From: Bolinopsis microptera
Taxonomy: Eukaryota > Ctenophora > Tentaculata > Lobata > Bolinopsidae
Assembly: GCF_026151205.1 (NCBI RefSeq)
Contig: NC_087079.1
Coordinates: 8,858,635 to 8,918,634, forward strand
Direction of reading: 5' to 3'
Length of the DNA stretch: 60,000 nt
The translations under genes and the position numbers were made by a program. Shown here in pieces: positions 1-12,410 of the stretch. The first letter of the stretch is position 1. The number at the start of each line of letters is the position of its first letter. A model generated the notes under the pieces. That model saw nothing but the letters and a program-made list of their open reading frames with translations, searched no databases and was not told the DNA's origin.

Positions 1-1276
1 ATAGCTAGGGGGAGGAAATTAGTTAAGTGCTTATTCTGAAGTCTAGAATATATCTAGCCCAGAACATAAATGGTACACAAATTAGTGATGCTTTAGGTCA
101 GGTGCATCAGTCCCATTTAAACAAATCGGGTCTTGAATAGATAAAACCAGTTTCAGCTCCAATTCATTCAAAAGTCATTCAAAGATCATCAATCTTGTGC
201 TTAGTTCAACCAAACTGACCATTGATTATGAACTACTTATAAAGAAGGAAAACATCATTTTACTTACGATCCCAAGACCTCTTTTAACTCATATTTTTTT
301 GAAATCTTTTCGACTTCTTTCTTTTTGCTGCTTTCTTTTTTGCTACCGAAAAAAGGCATCTATGAATAGAAAAGATGTATTAGTATTTAATAAATTCACT
401 GATGAAGTAATAAAATAATATTTACAATGACTGTTGTATTTTGTATCCAGCTCAATATGAATCACTATTATAAACATGTTAATAATTATAAATGGGTTAA
501 TAATTATTGTATATAAAGGAGGGCCAGGGGGAGGGAAGGGGTTCACAAAAAATATTCTCGAAAGCAGATATATTTCAATATGTAAATTAACTCATGAGAA
601 GTACAGTAAAACCTCTCTATATCACATTACCATAATAAACCTTACTAAGTGTACTTTAGGGATCCATATAAGATTCAGGATCTTTTGTCAGGCTCTATCT
701 TATTTAACCTTAAACTATGGTTCCGTGGTCAGTTTGCTGGGTAGAATGTGGGCCGGGACTGCATATAGCCATCAATCGAATTGAAAATTGCATCCTAGCA
801 AGCCACAAAGGTACAACCTCCTAATAAGTACATAAAAGAAGGGGCTGCAGAGTCCTGGCATCTCGATAATATGATGCACAATAATGGTCACCCAGGCCAA
901 GAGAACTGTAGAAACAGAAGCTGGACTGCCTTATGTATTTGGGATAAGCCATGCGAACGGCATCCATTGATTGGTGGGTCCTGATGATAGCCCAACAATC
1001 ATCATACAATGTAGATGTATTGAAGACTGAAGGGGTATCCTAAGGAGATTCTTGACCTTTTGTTATATTATCCCCATTTGTTTTAAACCATATTCGTTTT
1101 ATTGTACTGGAGGTGATTTTTTAGTTGTTTTTAATAGAAAGGAGTAATATCTGTCAGCTATTTTGATACCATTAATAAATATTATTCCTTATTAGAGTTG
1201 GTGGGGAAATATTTATTATATATTTTTCACATAGTGCGATGATATTTTGTAGACATGTCATAAATTTTACATTACT
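1..1276. other. AT-rich stretch, no gene recognised
   Basis: Only short open frames of 60-100 codons occur, without recognisable domains, start context or splice structure. I see no RNA gene and no clear repeat here. Confidence 0.5.
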
Positions 1277-1468
1277 TTACTTGCTTATGAGTAATTTTAT
1301 TGCGCAAGCGATTTCAGATTTGTAGTGTTCCCAGGCTCTATTTCTTTTGAACCTGCCAGTTTCTCCGATGTAGGTCTTGTTGCATAACTGGCATTTTAGT
1401 TGGTAGCAAATATTTTTAATCATGCACGATTTTTCGCACTGGTGACAGCAATAATCAAGAGGAAACAC
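1277..1468 (-). pseudogene. GIY-YIG endonuclease fragment of a retroelement
   Basis: The 63-codon frame reads CYQLKCQLCNKTYIGETGR followed by R and EH, which is the core of a GIY-YIG nuclease (Y-I-G triplet, then the conserved Arg) preceded by paired cysteines. This CxxC-GIY-YIG arrangement is known from Penelope-like elements and some other retroelements. No reverse transcriptase is visible beside it, so this is a small isolated remnant. The family assignment is inferred; the motif itself is clear. Confidence 0.6.
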
Positions 1469-1612
1469 AGCTTACTTTTGATACTTATACAAAAAGAATC
1501 TTTAGGAGATGGACGTACATTGGGTGTGACAGTATACCATCTGCAAAGTTACAGGTCTCAAATATGAAACACGGACGCGGAAGTGGTATAAGACCCAACG
1601 GTACGTACGCAT

Positions 1613-2410
1613 ATGGGTACTGATTTTGGCCCCTTGTACTTAAAAACAAAACATGTAAAAGCAGATATCAAGAATGACAAAGAGAAAAGGTTTCGTGAGG
1701 AAGGTTATAGAGAAATCCGATCCTTTGACAAAACGATGTCTTGGGGCAACTTAAGAAAAGGGAGCATCATTGACAGCCTTGCCACTGAAACAACTTGGGT
1801 TTATTCTTAACAAACAAGTATTTCGAGATACTATTGCTCTTAGCTAGATATAATTGGTCCATATCAGACACACCAAAATCTGTGGTTGCGGTGAAAAGAA
1901 TCAATTATGTCCATATTCTATCCTGTAAAAAGGGAGGCATAACTCTTTCAGAGATACTATGGCAAACCTAATGAAATAAACATGGTGCTCAGATATTTGG
2001 ATAGAACCCCCTTACTCCCTAATCAATCCAAATTACTTCCGTGCTAGAACCAATACAACACAGTGTGCTAGACTGCTGGTGTATCTGCATGTGGACTTCA
2101 GTCAGAGTTTAAGCACGCTTTCTTTGATGTAAGGGTGTCTCATCCATGCGCTGCATCAAATTTTATTGTCAGTCTTCCTGCATTATATGCAAGAAACGAG
2201 AAAGGAGAAAGGCAAAGGAACCTTTATCGAGATAGGGTCTTGGAAACCAATTAATAGGTTCATTTGAACCTGTTGTCTTCTTGACGTACCACAGGAGGCC
2301 CAGGACCAAGCAGCACCAAGGTCATAGAGCAGATAGTACCCAAAATATCGAAAAAAAGGAGCTAGCAATATTATATTTGTCTACTTCAGACTGCTCTTAT
2401 AGCCATTCAA
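1613..2410 (+). pseudogene. Decayed relic of the RT/nuclease element seen at 50408-52172
   Basis: Pieces in shifting frames match the C-terminal half of the intact reading frame at 50408-52172. A serine/leucine-rich stretch at 1760-1800 corresponds to its GASSWLNTLPL region. 'FRDTIAL' near 1830 corresponds to EFRDSVCLRY. The frame near 2100-2150 gives an ARL start and then FFDVRVSHPCA, matching ARLDVSARG and FLDIRVSHPN. 'GSFEPVVFLT' near 2255 matches ATFTPAVFLT. Several frameshifts and stops separate these pieces, so it is an old, dead copy in the opposite orientation. Established by comparison within this window only. Confidence 0.6.
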
Positions 2411-3230
2411 ATTGATTCGGCGCGGCCCACTAGTGGATCGTGCCAAGCTAGGTCGAAGTGTGGTTGCGGTAAACATTATTTTGCACGGATTATCTAGTGC
2501 AATGGCGTTACGTTGCCTGGTGGCCTCCCCCCCCCCCCCCCCCCCCCCCCCCCTCGTCTTCTCAGTTAAACAACAATTCAGTTAAACAAAAATTCAATTT
2601 TATGCCATTTATTACAGAGTAAACAAGTTTACAATAAATCAATTTGATATTTAAAGGAATCCTAATGCAATGTGTAGTATGGTTGTCACTCTTTATTGAT
2701 TGAAATAAATTTTCGTGCACATACAGAATGAATGGTTAATAATTTAATATATATGTAGACCAAGCTCTGTGCACGGGATGCTTCCTGGAATAGATTAGAT
2801 ATAGGTTGACGGGGCAAAGGAGTGTGCGTGCTGTTCGCTATTGCTCACACCAAACGGCAACCTAGTAAATGTTTTGTGTGGACACCGGTCTCCATCACGA
2901 TAAAAAATTAGGATTGTAGAATTTATTGTATAACTTTTAGTGCAGTGTAGCCTGTAGGTAGCAGTGTGGTGCATTAATAGAGTGACAGCCTACTGAGGTA
3001 TTAGATTGAAGGATACGTCATCCAGTCCAAGGTGCTGGGCTTTTTGTCTTCTTCTGATTCCCCTGAGTGCTATGAGTGTACTCCGTAGCAGATTAATACA
3101 TAATCAATAAATATATATATCCGAATAAATTTGATTTAAAATTAAATGATACAAGCATGCTAGCAGCTAGCGCGCTTGTATTTAATCAATGGTCAATATA
3201 AATGCTGTTAAAAATGAGTCTGACCACACC
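2411..3230. other. Non-coding stretch with a 27-base poly-C tract
   Basis: A run of 27 cytosines lies at 2527-2553. The rest is AT-rich with no open frame, tRNA or repeat that I could support. Confidence 0.5.
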
Positions 3231-3330
3231 AGACACCGCCACTCCCATTGGCACAGTTGGTGAGAAGACCCAGGCGCTTTAAAGCTTTTATTCGAGCCCT
3301 GGTTTGACCGCTGAGAGTGGCAACGGGTCT
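3231..3330 (+). repeat. Candidate tRNA-derived SINE head
   Basis: TTGGCACAGTTGGT at about 3248-3261 resembles a pol III A box, and ATTCGAGCCCT at 3290-3300 resembles a B box, about 40 bases apart as in tRNAs. A looser version of the same segment (GACTCCATTGGTATAATTTG, then CCCAGGC) occurs near 3950-4005. I could not define the ends, so the SINE call is tentative. Confidence 0.35.
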
Positions 3331-3424
3331 GACATTAATTTTGTATTAGTTTTCTTCATATTCCAGTAAAATTTAAGTTTTAAGTTTTTTGGGCGAGCGA
3401 ATTAGTAAAAGCCTTAATTGACGA

Positions 3425-4175
3425 TGTCAGTTAATCGCTCTGCGCGGCACAGTAGCGCATCTCGCCGATCTAGCGTGAGAAGCCTCATTGAGTGCGCAGC
3501 GCGGCACAGTAACGCATCGTGATACAATAAGAGCCGTACAAGTAGGTTATAAACCTTGAACCTACAATATTGTTATTCGGCGCGAAAAGTGGCATGCAAC
3601 GTATGTCAAGTTATTACGTATAATCACTTTTTAGACAATGTTTAACCCCACGGCCCCGGCTTTTGTTATCACTTTTGCATTTACATAGTTATGAGTTAAT
3701 TGTTAATGTGTTTAATTACCTATTATATACCTATATAATACTAGTTTGTATCTTATTCTCGAGTCTATTCCATATTCACAATTTTGTAGATTTATAACCT
3801 ACCAGGACGCGCGCCAAGTTGGACTCATCGACGGTCCCGAAACAAATATTTTACGAGTATCACCCCACACCCCTTAATTCACTATTGCACGTTTTTCTCT
3901 TTACTCTGTTCAGGAAGCTTTAAAAGAGAGCTTCGCGCACAGGGACTGGCGACTCCATTGGTATAATTTGCTGACTTTACCTGGGGACCCCAGGCTATCA
4001 TGTTCATAAACATCATGAATAAAGATTTGGCGGAATGACAGGCTGAGCGCGGCCCAGTAAGCTGACTGAGATATGATCAAGTTGATACATGTTACGTATC
4101 ACAAATATCGGAGATATTATGCGGCGGCGCGCACTTCGCGCGCGAAAAGTGGCATCCAACGTATGTCAAAGATAA
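3425..4175. repeat. Pair of GC-rich direct repeats about 580 bp apart
   Basis: GCGCGGCACAGTAGCGCATC (about 3444) and GCGCGGCACAGTAACGCATC (about 3499) are two local copies; a weaker copy (GAGCGCGGCCCAGTAAG) is near 4046. GCGCGAAAAGTGGCATGCAA near 3579 recurs as GCGCGAAAAGTGGCATCCAA near 4139, both followed by CGTATGTCAA. This looks like a dispersed element with repeated termini, of unknown class. Confidence 0.45.
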
Positions 4176-5686
4176 AGATGCGAGCAATAAACTAAAAAGC
4201 TAAGCAAATCAAACGGATAATTTTAGCTCGAAAAAGAAAAATCACAATGCTGGCAAGCATTACCGTCGCCCTTATATTCACAATACTATTTACCCCCTAT
4301 ACTATTATATCCCCTTTATTGATTTCCAGGCATTAAGACTCATCGAAAGTAGATCACCAGGTACATTTAAGTTCAAAACATTCTAATTCAATGTTAAAGA
4401 TGACAGGAATAAGAAATAGTTATATGGAGGTTTTTAAGAAATTTGCGCAAAATACGCGCCAGCATGTTATACGAAATTAGGTAAAAAACCCAAAATCGCC
4501 ATATTCAGGTGCCTTAAAAACCATGTTAAAATTGAGTTAGAGATCTGAAACTTTGCAGGGCGTCTAGACCTTGTCCAAATCGACTGTAAAAAAAATTTCA
4601 TGTTTCAGGAGTATTGTGAAGTGGGTTTTCTGGAACCCCTGTTTTACAACAGATTGTCGTGAAGATATATATATAATATATAATATAGACGCTTTTTGCA
4701 GTCAATTGTAGCCTACATTTAAGTGTCCGTAGATTCGAAAGTATAAACGATACAGTCATCTCGAACCACAGGTTTTAAAGATAATCGTTTAAGCTTTAGT
4801 TTACATTGTATCGAAAAATAATTTAACGTCATCATCATCACTTGATGACGTCATCAAATTAAGTGTTTTAAAAACTTGATTTTTGACAAAGTAACAACTT
4901 TTCAAATCGATTTTACGCTATTAAGGAGTAATTTTATTCAAAATCTGAGGACATTTTCATCTTAGATAATTGTTCAAGCATTCCGAAAATCTACCGGAAT
5001 AGTTTCCTACCTTGCTCCTTCATAAAGATATTTGCTATTGAAGTTAGTGCTTTTTTGAAGAATAATTTTATAAAAACACAAAAGTTGTGAATTAGTATTC
5101 TCTGGTGTTGGGTCATCCCTTGGGTTGTGGAGCTCAATTTTGCTTCTTAAAGGTGTAAATTGTGTTATAGGCTAGTTTTAAAGTTAAAAATCGAAAAGTT
5201 GCACACGTGGGGACACGCCCAAATTTATTTAAAATAGCTAAAATCACTAAAAATTTTGATTTTCACGATTTTTATCAACTTTGGAGTCCCGTTGTGATCC
5301 AAATTCTTTTTAAAATCTTCTGAAACTTTGCATGCTTATCAAACTATATATTAAATACCACTATGCAAAAATTTACGGTGATTCAATATTGTATGCGCAC
5401 GCAACGTCCGCTCAAAGTTTGCACGTGCGAAAGGTGAGAATTTTGCTTATTCGTGATTTCGAATATATTCTGCTTTCCACGATATTTAAATGGCATTATA
5501 TATGAATTTAATGCCAACTTGAATGAGTAAAAAGTGCCATATTCAGTCGGTTATCGACAGATATACCTAACTAAACACAAGGAAACGTTTTCAAAGGCAG
5601 AATTTCGAAATCGTCGGAATTACCTCCTTGTTAATGAAGTTTCGATTGTGTAAATTATCCTGACATTATAATCAAAAAGAGATGAT
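4176..5686. other. AT-rich non-coding stretch
   Basis: No gene recognised. The phrase CTGAAACTTTGCA/G occurs near 4545 and 5322, and TGATGACGTCATCA is at about 4841, hinting at diverged repeat units, but I could not define a family. Confidence 0.4.
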
Positions 5687-6015
5687 ATTTGACCAAAACC
5701 CATAATCATGGGTAGAGTGTACCGCTGCCAGTGTCTCTCTTTTCCAAACAAAAGGAAATGATATTAATTTGAGGAACCGTCCGCAAATGCAAATTGATAC
5801 CGAGAATGAAATCGGTCGCTCGCTTTTCCCATTCAATAAGCTTTATTACAATACGTAAGCCGTGAATGAATGGGAAAAGCGAGCGACCGATTTCATTCTC
5901 GGTATCAATTTGCATTTGCGGACGGTTCCTCAAATTAATATCATTTCCTTTTGTTTGGAAAAGAGAGACACTGGCAGCGGTACACTCTACCCATGATTAT
6001 GGGTTTTGGTCAAAT
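5687..6015. repeat. Perfect inverted repeat, 149-bp arms, 31-bp spacer
   Basis: Bases 5687-5835 are the exact reverse complement of 5867-6015 by base-by-base comparison; the spacer is 5836-5866. The open frame across it is a by-product of the palindrome. Perfect identity means either a recent fold-back duplication, strong arm-to-arm conversion, or a cloning or assembly fold-back. Transcribed, it would form one long hairpin. Confidence 0.9.
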
Positions 6016-6057
6016 TGAGAAAATCAATAATAATTATAATGAATAATAAAACAAATC

Positions 6058-6205
6058 AATTAGGGGTCGTCTTAAATTTGATCCTTCCATTAGGGGTCGT
6101 TTACATATTTCGTAATCAGCCGAGAGGGGAGGGAGGTTTCCAAATGTTTACGGTTGCAATTGCAGGGGGAGGGGGTGGTTGGTTGTTGATTACGTAATCG
6201 ACATA
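6058..6205. mobile_element. MITE-like fragment with AGGGGTCGT and TTACGTAAT ends
   Basis: TTAGGGGTCGT occurs twice (about 6060 and 6090), followed by a CGTAATC segment and a purine-rich GGGGAGGG core, and the block closes with GATTACGTAATCGAC near 6186-6200. This order (AGGGGTCGT, TACGTAAT, G-rich core) resembles short non-autonomous DNA elements common in invertebrates. Exact ends and duplication were not resolved. Confidence 0.4.
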
Positions 6206-6530
6206 TTATTTTTTACCCTCTAGAAGTAGAATAATAACAATTTGACAATACTTTAATTCAAATTCCACTCAATTTTACTCTGATTATCATCAATTTATTA
6301 TCATCAATATTATGTTTATAATATTGTTTGTTTCGTAAAGAATAACAGTTAGTGCTCCATAATAATATTATTCATTGTTTAATGAGCTGACGTGTCACAG
6401 TCAAGGCAGGTCACAAACCTTTTAGTTTTCCTAATAGTGTGTAACTATAGGCGTGGAATATTTAGCTTAAATTAGAGTATACTTAATCTTATTATTGGTT
6501 ATACAGTTACAATATCGAATTCTATGTAGG

Positions 6531-8288
6531 CTACGTCTTATTTTCTTTGGGTTCTTTATTGAACAGGTACTTACTACCTGTGTGTTCCACAAAAGGATAG
6601 CAATTGTAAAGGCTGCCCTTGCCCCTTAGTTTTAAATTGGGTTTCCGATGTTTCTGGTTTGGTTGCCACTGGTCTTGCTCTTCCATAGAATTTACTACTA
6701 AGATCTGAACAACACTCAGCACCAAGCCAGCGATGATAGCAATTTGTGGTGAAGCAAAAGAAACCAAAGCAGTGCCGGCTACCGCTGCCATCGAACCTGC
6801 ACCTTGGACTATACCAGATCCAGTAGCCATCCTATTTTTTCCGAAATATCGAACGTCGTAGCTTATGTAAGTTTTTTCCATTGAGATTATCCCGTTCACC
6901 AATCTCCCTAAAAATGTCATAACCACAATAACGATTAGGGTTTCTCCGATGAGCAGCAACATCATGTAGCTGGCTAAAATAATCACGGCAAGCGAGGTGT
7001 ACAAAATTCTAAATCTAACCTTCTTCCTGATGATCGGAGATACAATTTTTCCTAGTCCTGCTGCTCCCGCGACAATTGCTAGGAGGAAGAATTGAGTTCC
7101 TTGAGTGACTGTTTCGCAGTTGGTACCTTCTCCTCCAACTTCTTTTACGTTGCAAAGTCGTATCAATGAAGGTAAGAGTAGAATAGTCCCCCAGCCTTGG
7201 TAGTTATTGATGATGGTAAAAAAGCACAGTTTTAATAGTCTCATTTTGAAATTTGGTACCTCCACAGCTTCAGCTTCTGCTTCTCCATTTTCAGTTGGTT
7301 CTGTTTGGTTGATCGTTTCCAAATTGGAGCTGTCTTTTAAGAAAATGTGCAGAATCAAAATTGGAGGAATAAAAATTGGGAGAGAGGCGATAAGCAGGAA
7401 CGTTCTCCAGCCGAGCAGATCTAGGCTGAAATACGCGATAACTGGAATCCAGATACTGCCTACAGAGTAACTTAAGTTGCTAACCAGTAATAAAGTATTC
7501 ACAACCTTCTTACTGCTAGCTTTCTCGGCCTGAAACACTAAGATGACAGAAATGTTTAATCCAACAGTGAAGCCGATGAGGGCCCTTGAGAGTAGGAGAG
7601 TCAGGTAGTTCCCCGCCACAGAACAGACGATGGTGCTCACTATACTACCGTAGAGGGACAGGAGGAGAGTTTCTCGTCCGCCGAATCTGTAATTAGGATA
7701 ATTTGAGGGAATTGAACAGTTCTGAACAACCAAAAAGGAGCAACTTATCAATATCAACAACCATGATGTTGCCTAGTGATAGTATAAACGGTACAGGTAT
7801 CTTGACCGTGGTAAGATGAGTGAAGGACTTCCAGTCCTCACATTCACAGTTCAGTATTTAACTATTACAATTAACACTGAAGCTCTTACCGAGTAGATAA
7901 GGGACCTGCTGCAAAGGTAGTAATTCCTAATGTTAAATAAAGAATGCAGCCCAGAAATCCTTCCTGCCAATCATTAACTCCAATTTCGCAGGCCACGTAT
8001 TGTGTCAAAACACCTGCAGAATTTAAAAGTCGTGCAAAATCCTTGACAATTGGTTATGGTAGCGTAATGTTCACAAAAAACTGCTCAATCTGTTAAATTC
8101 AGTTTTTTCAAAGTTATCATTCTTATGAAGCTCAAATTCCCAAAAGTACCTGGTAAATATGTCTCAATGCCATCCCCGATATTGATAAGCGGTCCAAAGA
8201 AAAGAAGAATCCAATCCTTCCTTGTCCAAGTATCGTCCGTCTTTTGGAGAAGATCACTTTGTTCGCCTGAGGCTGAGCTTTCTCCCAT
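6531..8288 (-). CDS. MFS transporter, SLC22/SV2-like, three coding exons
   Basis: Coding exons 8150-8288, 7890-8013 and 6531-7686 join in frame through GT-AG introns (donors at 8149 and 7889, acceptors before 8013 and 7686) into about 472 residues; stop TAG at 6531-6533. The protein starts MGESSASGEQ; an in-frame ATG at 8330 would add 14 residues. Features fitting the major facilitator superfamily are a hydrophobic first helix around WILLFFGPL, 'GWRTFLLIASLP' as in the SWR..P signature of SLC22/SV2 members, an acidic loop (TEPTENGEAEAEAVEV) between the two six-helix halves, and a late 'GKNRMATGSGIVQGAGSMAA' segment equivalent to the R-A-T-G stretch before helix 11. It should act in a plasma or vesicle membrane. 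The substrate cannot be told. AATAAA on this strand at 6294-6299 could be the poly(A) signal. Confidence 0.85.
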
Positions 8289-8330
8289 TATATTATAGTG
8301 GCTGTTAAAAATGAGATCTTTGCAAAACAA

Positions 8331-9456
8331 TCAAAGCTACAGCACATATTGTTGCACCGACGGCCGACAAATTTGTTGTTTTTCCATTTTCAAGTTCTTG
8401 ATCCTCAGTGCGTTATTTTTTTGAAATCGAGCTAGAATCTTATTTGCTTTAAATATTACGATAAATCTCGTCATGAAAACAAAAAAAGATTTGTTGTTTG
8501 AATCAATTTATACTGCAAGGTTAAAAGGAAATCGCGGCACGTGCGGAATTGCGATTTTTCCCATTCTCCGCGACAAATTGTGCATTTTTCTTTAATTGAA
8601 ATTCTAAGGACCAAATTTGCGCATTCTCCTTTAAATCCGAAAGCCAAATATCACGTTCTTTATAAAGTTATAAGTATATGGAACCAATCACAACCACATC
8701 CTTCCGAATGTAAGTACGGACTTCAGAAGACCGAAAAATATTTTCAGCTCATAATGATCAAAAGTAGTTTCCAGAAAAACTTTGAAAAAAATTCGACTTA
8801 GAAAACGTGTCCAAAATCGCATATCGAGGGGTAGGTCAAAGTAGTATGAACATGAACAAAAGTACAACGATAATCCGCCTCCCCAACCAAATATCTTAGA
8901 CTCTCATTTTGTTCACGATAATTATCGTAAAGTAAACCAAAGAAGGGAGCGGATGCCTTAATAAATATAAATGGATACAGTCTGGGCGAGAGTCATGAAA
9001 AGACAACCATTCGTTGAAATATCGTCCCAGAGTCTTAAACAAAGAACTTAAACTTAAAGAGAACTGAATGTTAGTGAACTGGACGTGATGCAGCTTTTAA
9101 ATATAAATTCCACTTTTGCTTGCATCAAGATTCAAGATACATTGGCTTTACTAGCTTGCATCAAGATGTAACCTATGGGCATGGCTCTTACTAATTCGCT
9201 CGCCCAAACCGTACCAACAACAGTGACAGAAAAGAAAAGGAGGGACTAACACCATGACTCATGGACTCAACATGCGAAACGTGGATCCGACAGTGTGCTA
9301 TTTTTCGTGTGCGTTTCACACTTTTGATTTAGTGTGGAATTTATGTGTGGATCTTAAGCATGGACCCAAAGGACCGGTTGTTCGCGTCATGAACATTCCA
9401 TATTAGAATAGCTCGGTATTTAAACTCTTTAGACTATAGATGTGGATACTGGCGGG
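8331..9456. other. Upstream flank of the transporter, no gene
   Basis: AT-rich. It presumably holds the transporter promoter, but I see no core element I could defend. One 86-codon plus-strand frame (8541-8801) shows no domain. Confidence 0.4.
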
Positions 9457-9618
9457 GAGGTGATCATTGTTTGTTTACGTTTTAGTGGCGCCTCTATTAA
9501 GCAGGTCAAAGAGGTGATCATTGTTTGTTTACGTTTTAGTGGCGCCTCTATTAAGCAGGTCAAAGAGGTGATTATTGTTTGTTTACGTTTTAGGTGGCGC
9601 CTCTATTAAGCAGGTTGA
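9457..9618. repeat. Three tandem copies of a 54-bp unit
   Basis: GAGGTGATCATTGTTTGTTT begins units at 9457, 9511 and 9565 (the third reads ATT for ATC). Units 1 and 2 are nearly identical; unit 3 has a one-base insertion and a diverged end. Confidence 0.9.
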
Positions 9619-9639
9619 AGATGTGATGCAAATTTTGTA

Positions 9640-9910
9640 TTATCGAAGGCTTGTTACACTTGTAACGCCTTCTTGTTACCCCCCTTTGAAGGTCCCGAAT
9701 TATTTTCTGAACGAAAGCTCAAAAATAACCGAGAAATCGACCTTCTTATTAACTCATTTTGATGACTGTTTCTGACCTAAAATTGCACGAAAAATCAATT
9801 TAACTAGGTTTCAGAACCTATAAACACTTCCCAATCCCTCAAAATTGATGTTTTATAGTTAATACGAGCAACAAGCAACATATATTTTGATCCTTCGGTT
9901 CTACTCATAA
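9640..9910. repeat. Dispersed repeat shared with 59290-59500
   Basis: The part at about 9665-9725, including TTATTTTCTGAACGAAAGCT, matches 59325-59385 directly. The part at about 9790-9905 (TTTTGATCCTTCGGTTCTA and ACGAGCAACAAGCAACATAT) matches 59405-59495 in reverse complement. One of the two copies has therefore had half of it inverted. Confidence 0.6.
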
Positions 9911-10080
9911 CCTAAGGAGTTAAGCTGAAACCGAAAGAGCGAGGCAATCCTCACCTTAACTGATCAAACTGGTACTAACACAATTTTCAGATAGAAATGT
10001 TCTTTGCGATACGTTTATACCTTATTGCAGCTTTGCAACTTGAGTGAAGACCAGAGTACGAAAACACACAGCAGGTAAGC

Positions 10081-11652
10081 AACTCACTTTTGGTGACTGT
10101 TCCTCACGAACATTCTGATCCTGTAACATAACAACAAGGAGATCGTCTCCTTAACAAATTGAACAGGTAATATCACAATTTCCAGAGCAGAGCATGATAA
10201 CAAAGTCAAAAGAAACACAATGAAGGTAGGTTACGAACACCACAATAATATAACAATCATACTAACAGCTGAATTAAATTTATTCTGACGACTGGCAGCC
10301 CTGATGTGCTCCGTGATCCTTAACGAGCGACCAATTGTAATAGAGGTGTTATGTCACGTGACACCGATCCGTCCAATCACAAACAGGAAGAGTAAGCGGA
10401 TGGATATCGTATGTTTACTTTCCTTATCTGTATTTGACCCTCTGTTCAAATTGTTATCTCTACGAAAGCTTGGCTCGGCAAGGTCAGCGTGCAATATCGG
10501 CACCGCGGTACACACGCCACGATTACGTCATGAACTAAAAATAGTGTGATGTTACTGCCCACGTACAATACAAACTGTTGGGGGGGGGGGGGGGTTGCTT
10601 ACGATAGGCTGTGGTCGCTCCTCCAACTGACTGTGGTTCTTACCGTCCAATCATGAACAGAATATTAACATTGTTTAGTTATAGTATGTCTCGGTTGAAC
10701 TGCGGACATTAGTATTATTAAGTTTCCTGTAAAACCACGTCCGTCCTTGTGTACACGGTACACCGCAAGTGCCTGCTACTGTAACATAAATTTCTTGTCA
10801 GAGAATTCGTGTCCTAGTTTCTGTTTTCAAACACTTACCGTCCCAGTTAAGCTAGGGAGCACTCATGGATATAATATATTCCTTTGCCTCCAGTTGGTGT
10901 AAGGCACAGTTCATCATTTGGAATCCCACTGAGTTCATAATCGCGACCACTTATTACAGAAAACTTAATAATACTAATGTCCGCAGTTCAACCGAGACAT
11001 ACTATAACTAAACAATGTTAATATTCTGTTCATGATTGGACGGTAAGAACCACAGTCAGTTGGAGGAGCGACCACAGCCTATCGTAAGCAACCCCCCCCC
11101 CCCCCCCCCCCCCCCCCAACAGTTTGTATTGCACGTGGGCAGTGGGCACGGTTATATATTGTAACGATCACACTATTTTTAATTCATGACGTAATCATGG
11201 CGTGTGTACCGCGGTGCCGATATAGCACGCTGACCTTGCCGAGCCAAGCTTTCGTAGAGATAACAATTTGAACAGAGGGTCAAATACAGATAAGGATAGT
11301 AAACATACGATATCCATCCGCTTACTCTTCCTGTTTGTGATTAGACGGATCGGTGTCAAGTGACATAACACCTCTATTACATGAGTATTACAATTGGTCG
11401 CTCGTTAAGGATCACGGAGCACATCAGGGCTGCCAGTGCAGTCGTCAGAATAAATTTAATTCAGCTGTTAGTATGATTGTTACATTATTGTGGTGTTCGT
11501 AACCTACCTTCATTATGTTTCTTTTGACTTTGTTATCATGCTCTGCTCTGGAAATTGTGATAGTACCTGTTCAATTTGTTAAGGAGACGATCTCCTTGTT
11601 GTTATGTTGCAGGATCAGAATGTTCGTGAGGAACAGTCACCAAAAGTGAGTT
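10081..11652. repeat. Large fold-back repeat, arms about 650-690 bp
   Basis: The left arm, about 10081-10728, is the near-identical reverse complement of about 10958-11652, around a ~230-bp spacer. Each arm carries a G/C homopolymer: 15 G at 10580-10594 and 26 C at 11092-11117. The small open frame at 10304-10549 lies inside the arm and shows no domain. The outer end of the right arm abuts the point (about 11651) where similarity to 26218 onward begins. It could be a fold-back transposon present in one haplotype. Confidence 0.85.
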
Positions 11653-12410
11653 TTTTTTGTGACGAAATTTACAAATTTTTACCATGTTCAGGTGTTGAAA
11701 TTTTGCCAATGTTAACATAACACTGCCATATAATAATTTATATGAACGGTGTGTGGTTGAAATATTGTTAATTGATCCATAGTACGTAATATAGGGTGTT
11801 TAAGTTGGTATACTAATATTTACTCAATTTCACACATGTTGAGATATCATACAAATGTATGTGACAAAGTTTACCTATTTCTGCCTTCTGTATTTGTATT
11901 TGCCTATCACAAAGAAATATGCGAACAATTCCAAACACATTCAGCTCACAAGATAATGCTAGACTATTCAGCATTTCTTGTCAAGATGTCATAAACATCC
12001 CTCATATAAATTTCTTTAATGTGTGACGGAGTTTGCATGGTGCTACCATTTAACGAAAAAAGTCGCTAAATATGTAGATAATAGTCATATGCAACTATCC
12101 TATGAATTGGAAATTCGAAAATTTGGTCAAACACGGCAATCATATAAACCCTGTCACGGTTTTATAGTGTAACAAAGTTTACAACTAACTGCCGACCGCA
12201 CTTATATTAAGCGATATCTTATCGTCTGATAAAGATATCGTTATGCGACAAAGTTTATCTAGAGGATAAAACGATTATTCTAGGCATAGAGGGTTTATAT
12301 AATTTCATAGTGTGACACATTTTACATATTCGTGCCATTCAGTCAGGGTCACTTATATTTACCAATATCCTCAAACTTCAATGAAATTAAAGTGTCCGTC
12401 CTTAAAATCG
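11653..12410. repeat. Diverged ~160-bp repeat array with TGTGAC motif, first version
   Basis: The motif TGTGACgAAATTTAC or a close variant occurs at about 11657, 11858, 12023, 12171, 12247 and 12313, often followed by a TTTCTGCC-like box. About 182 bp (12049-12231) is absent from the parallel array near 26610, roughly one unit, so the two versions differ in copy number. The array ends at TTAAGGACGGACAC (reverse strand) near 12404. Confidence 0.6.

Noticed and set aside
5706-5933. 75-codon frame across the palindrome
   Set aside because: It arises from the inverted repeat; no domain and no start context.
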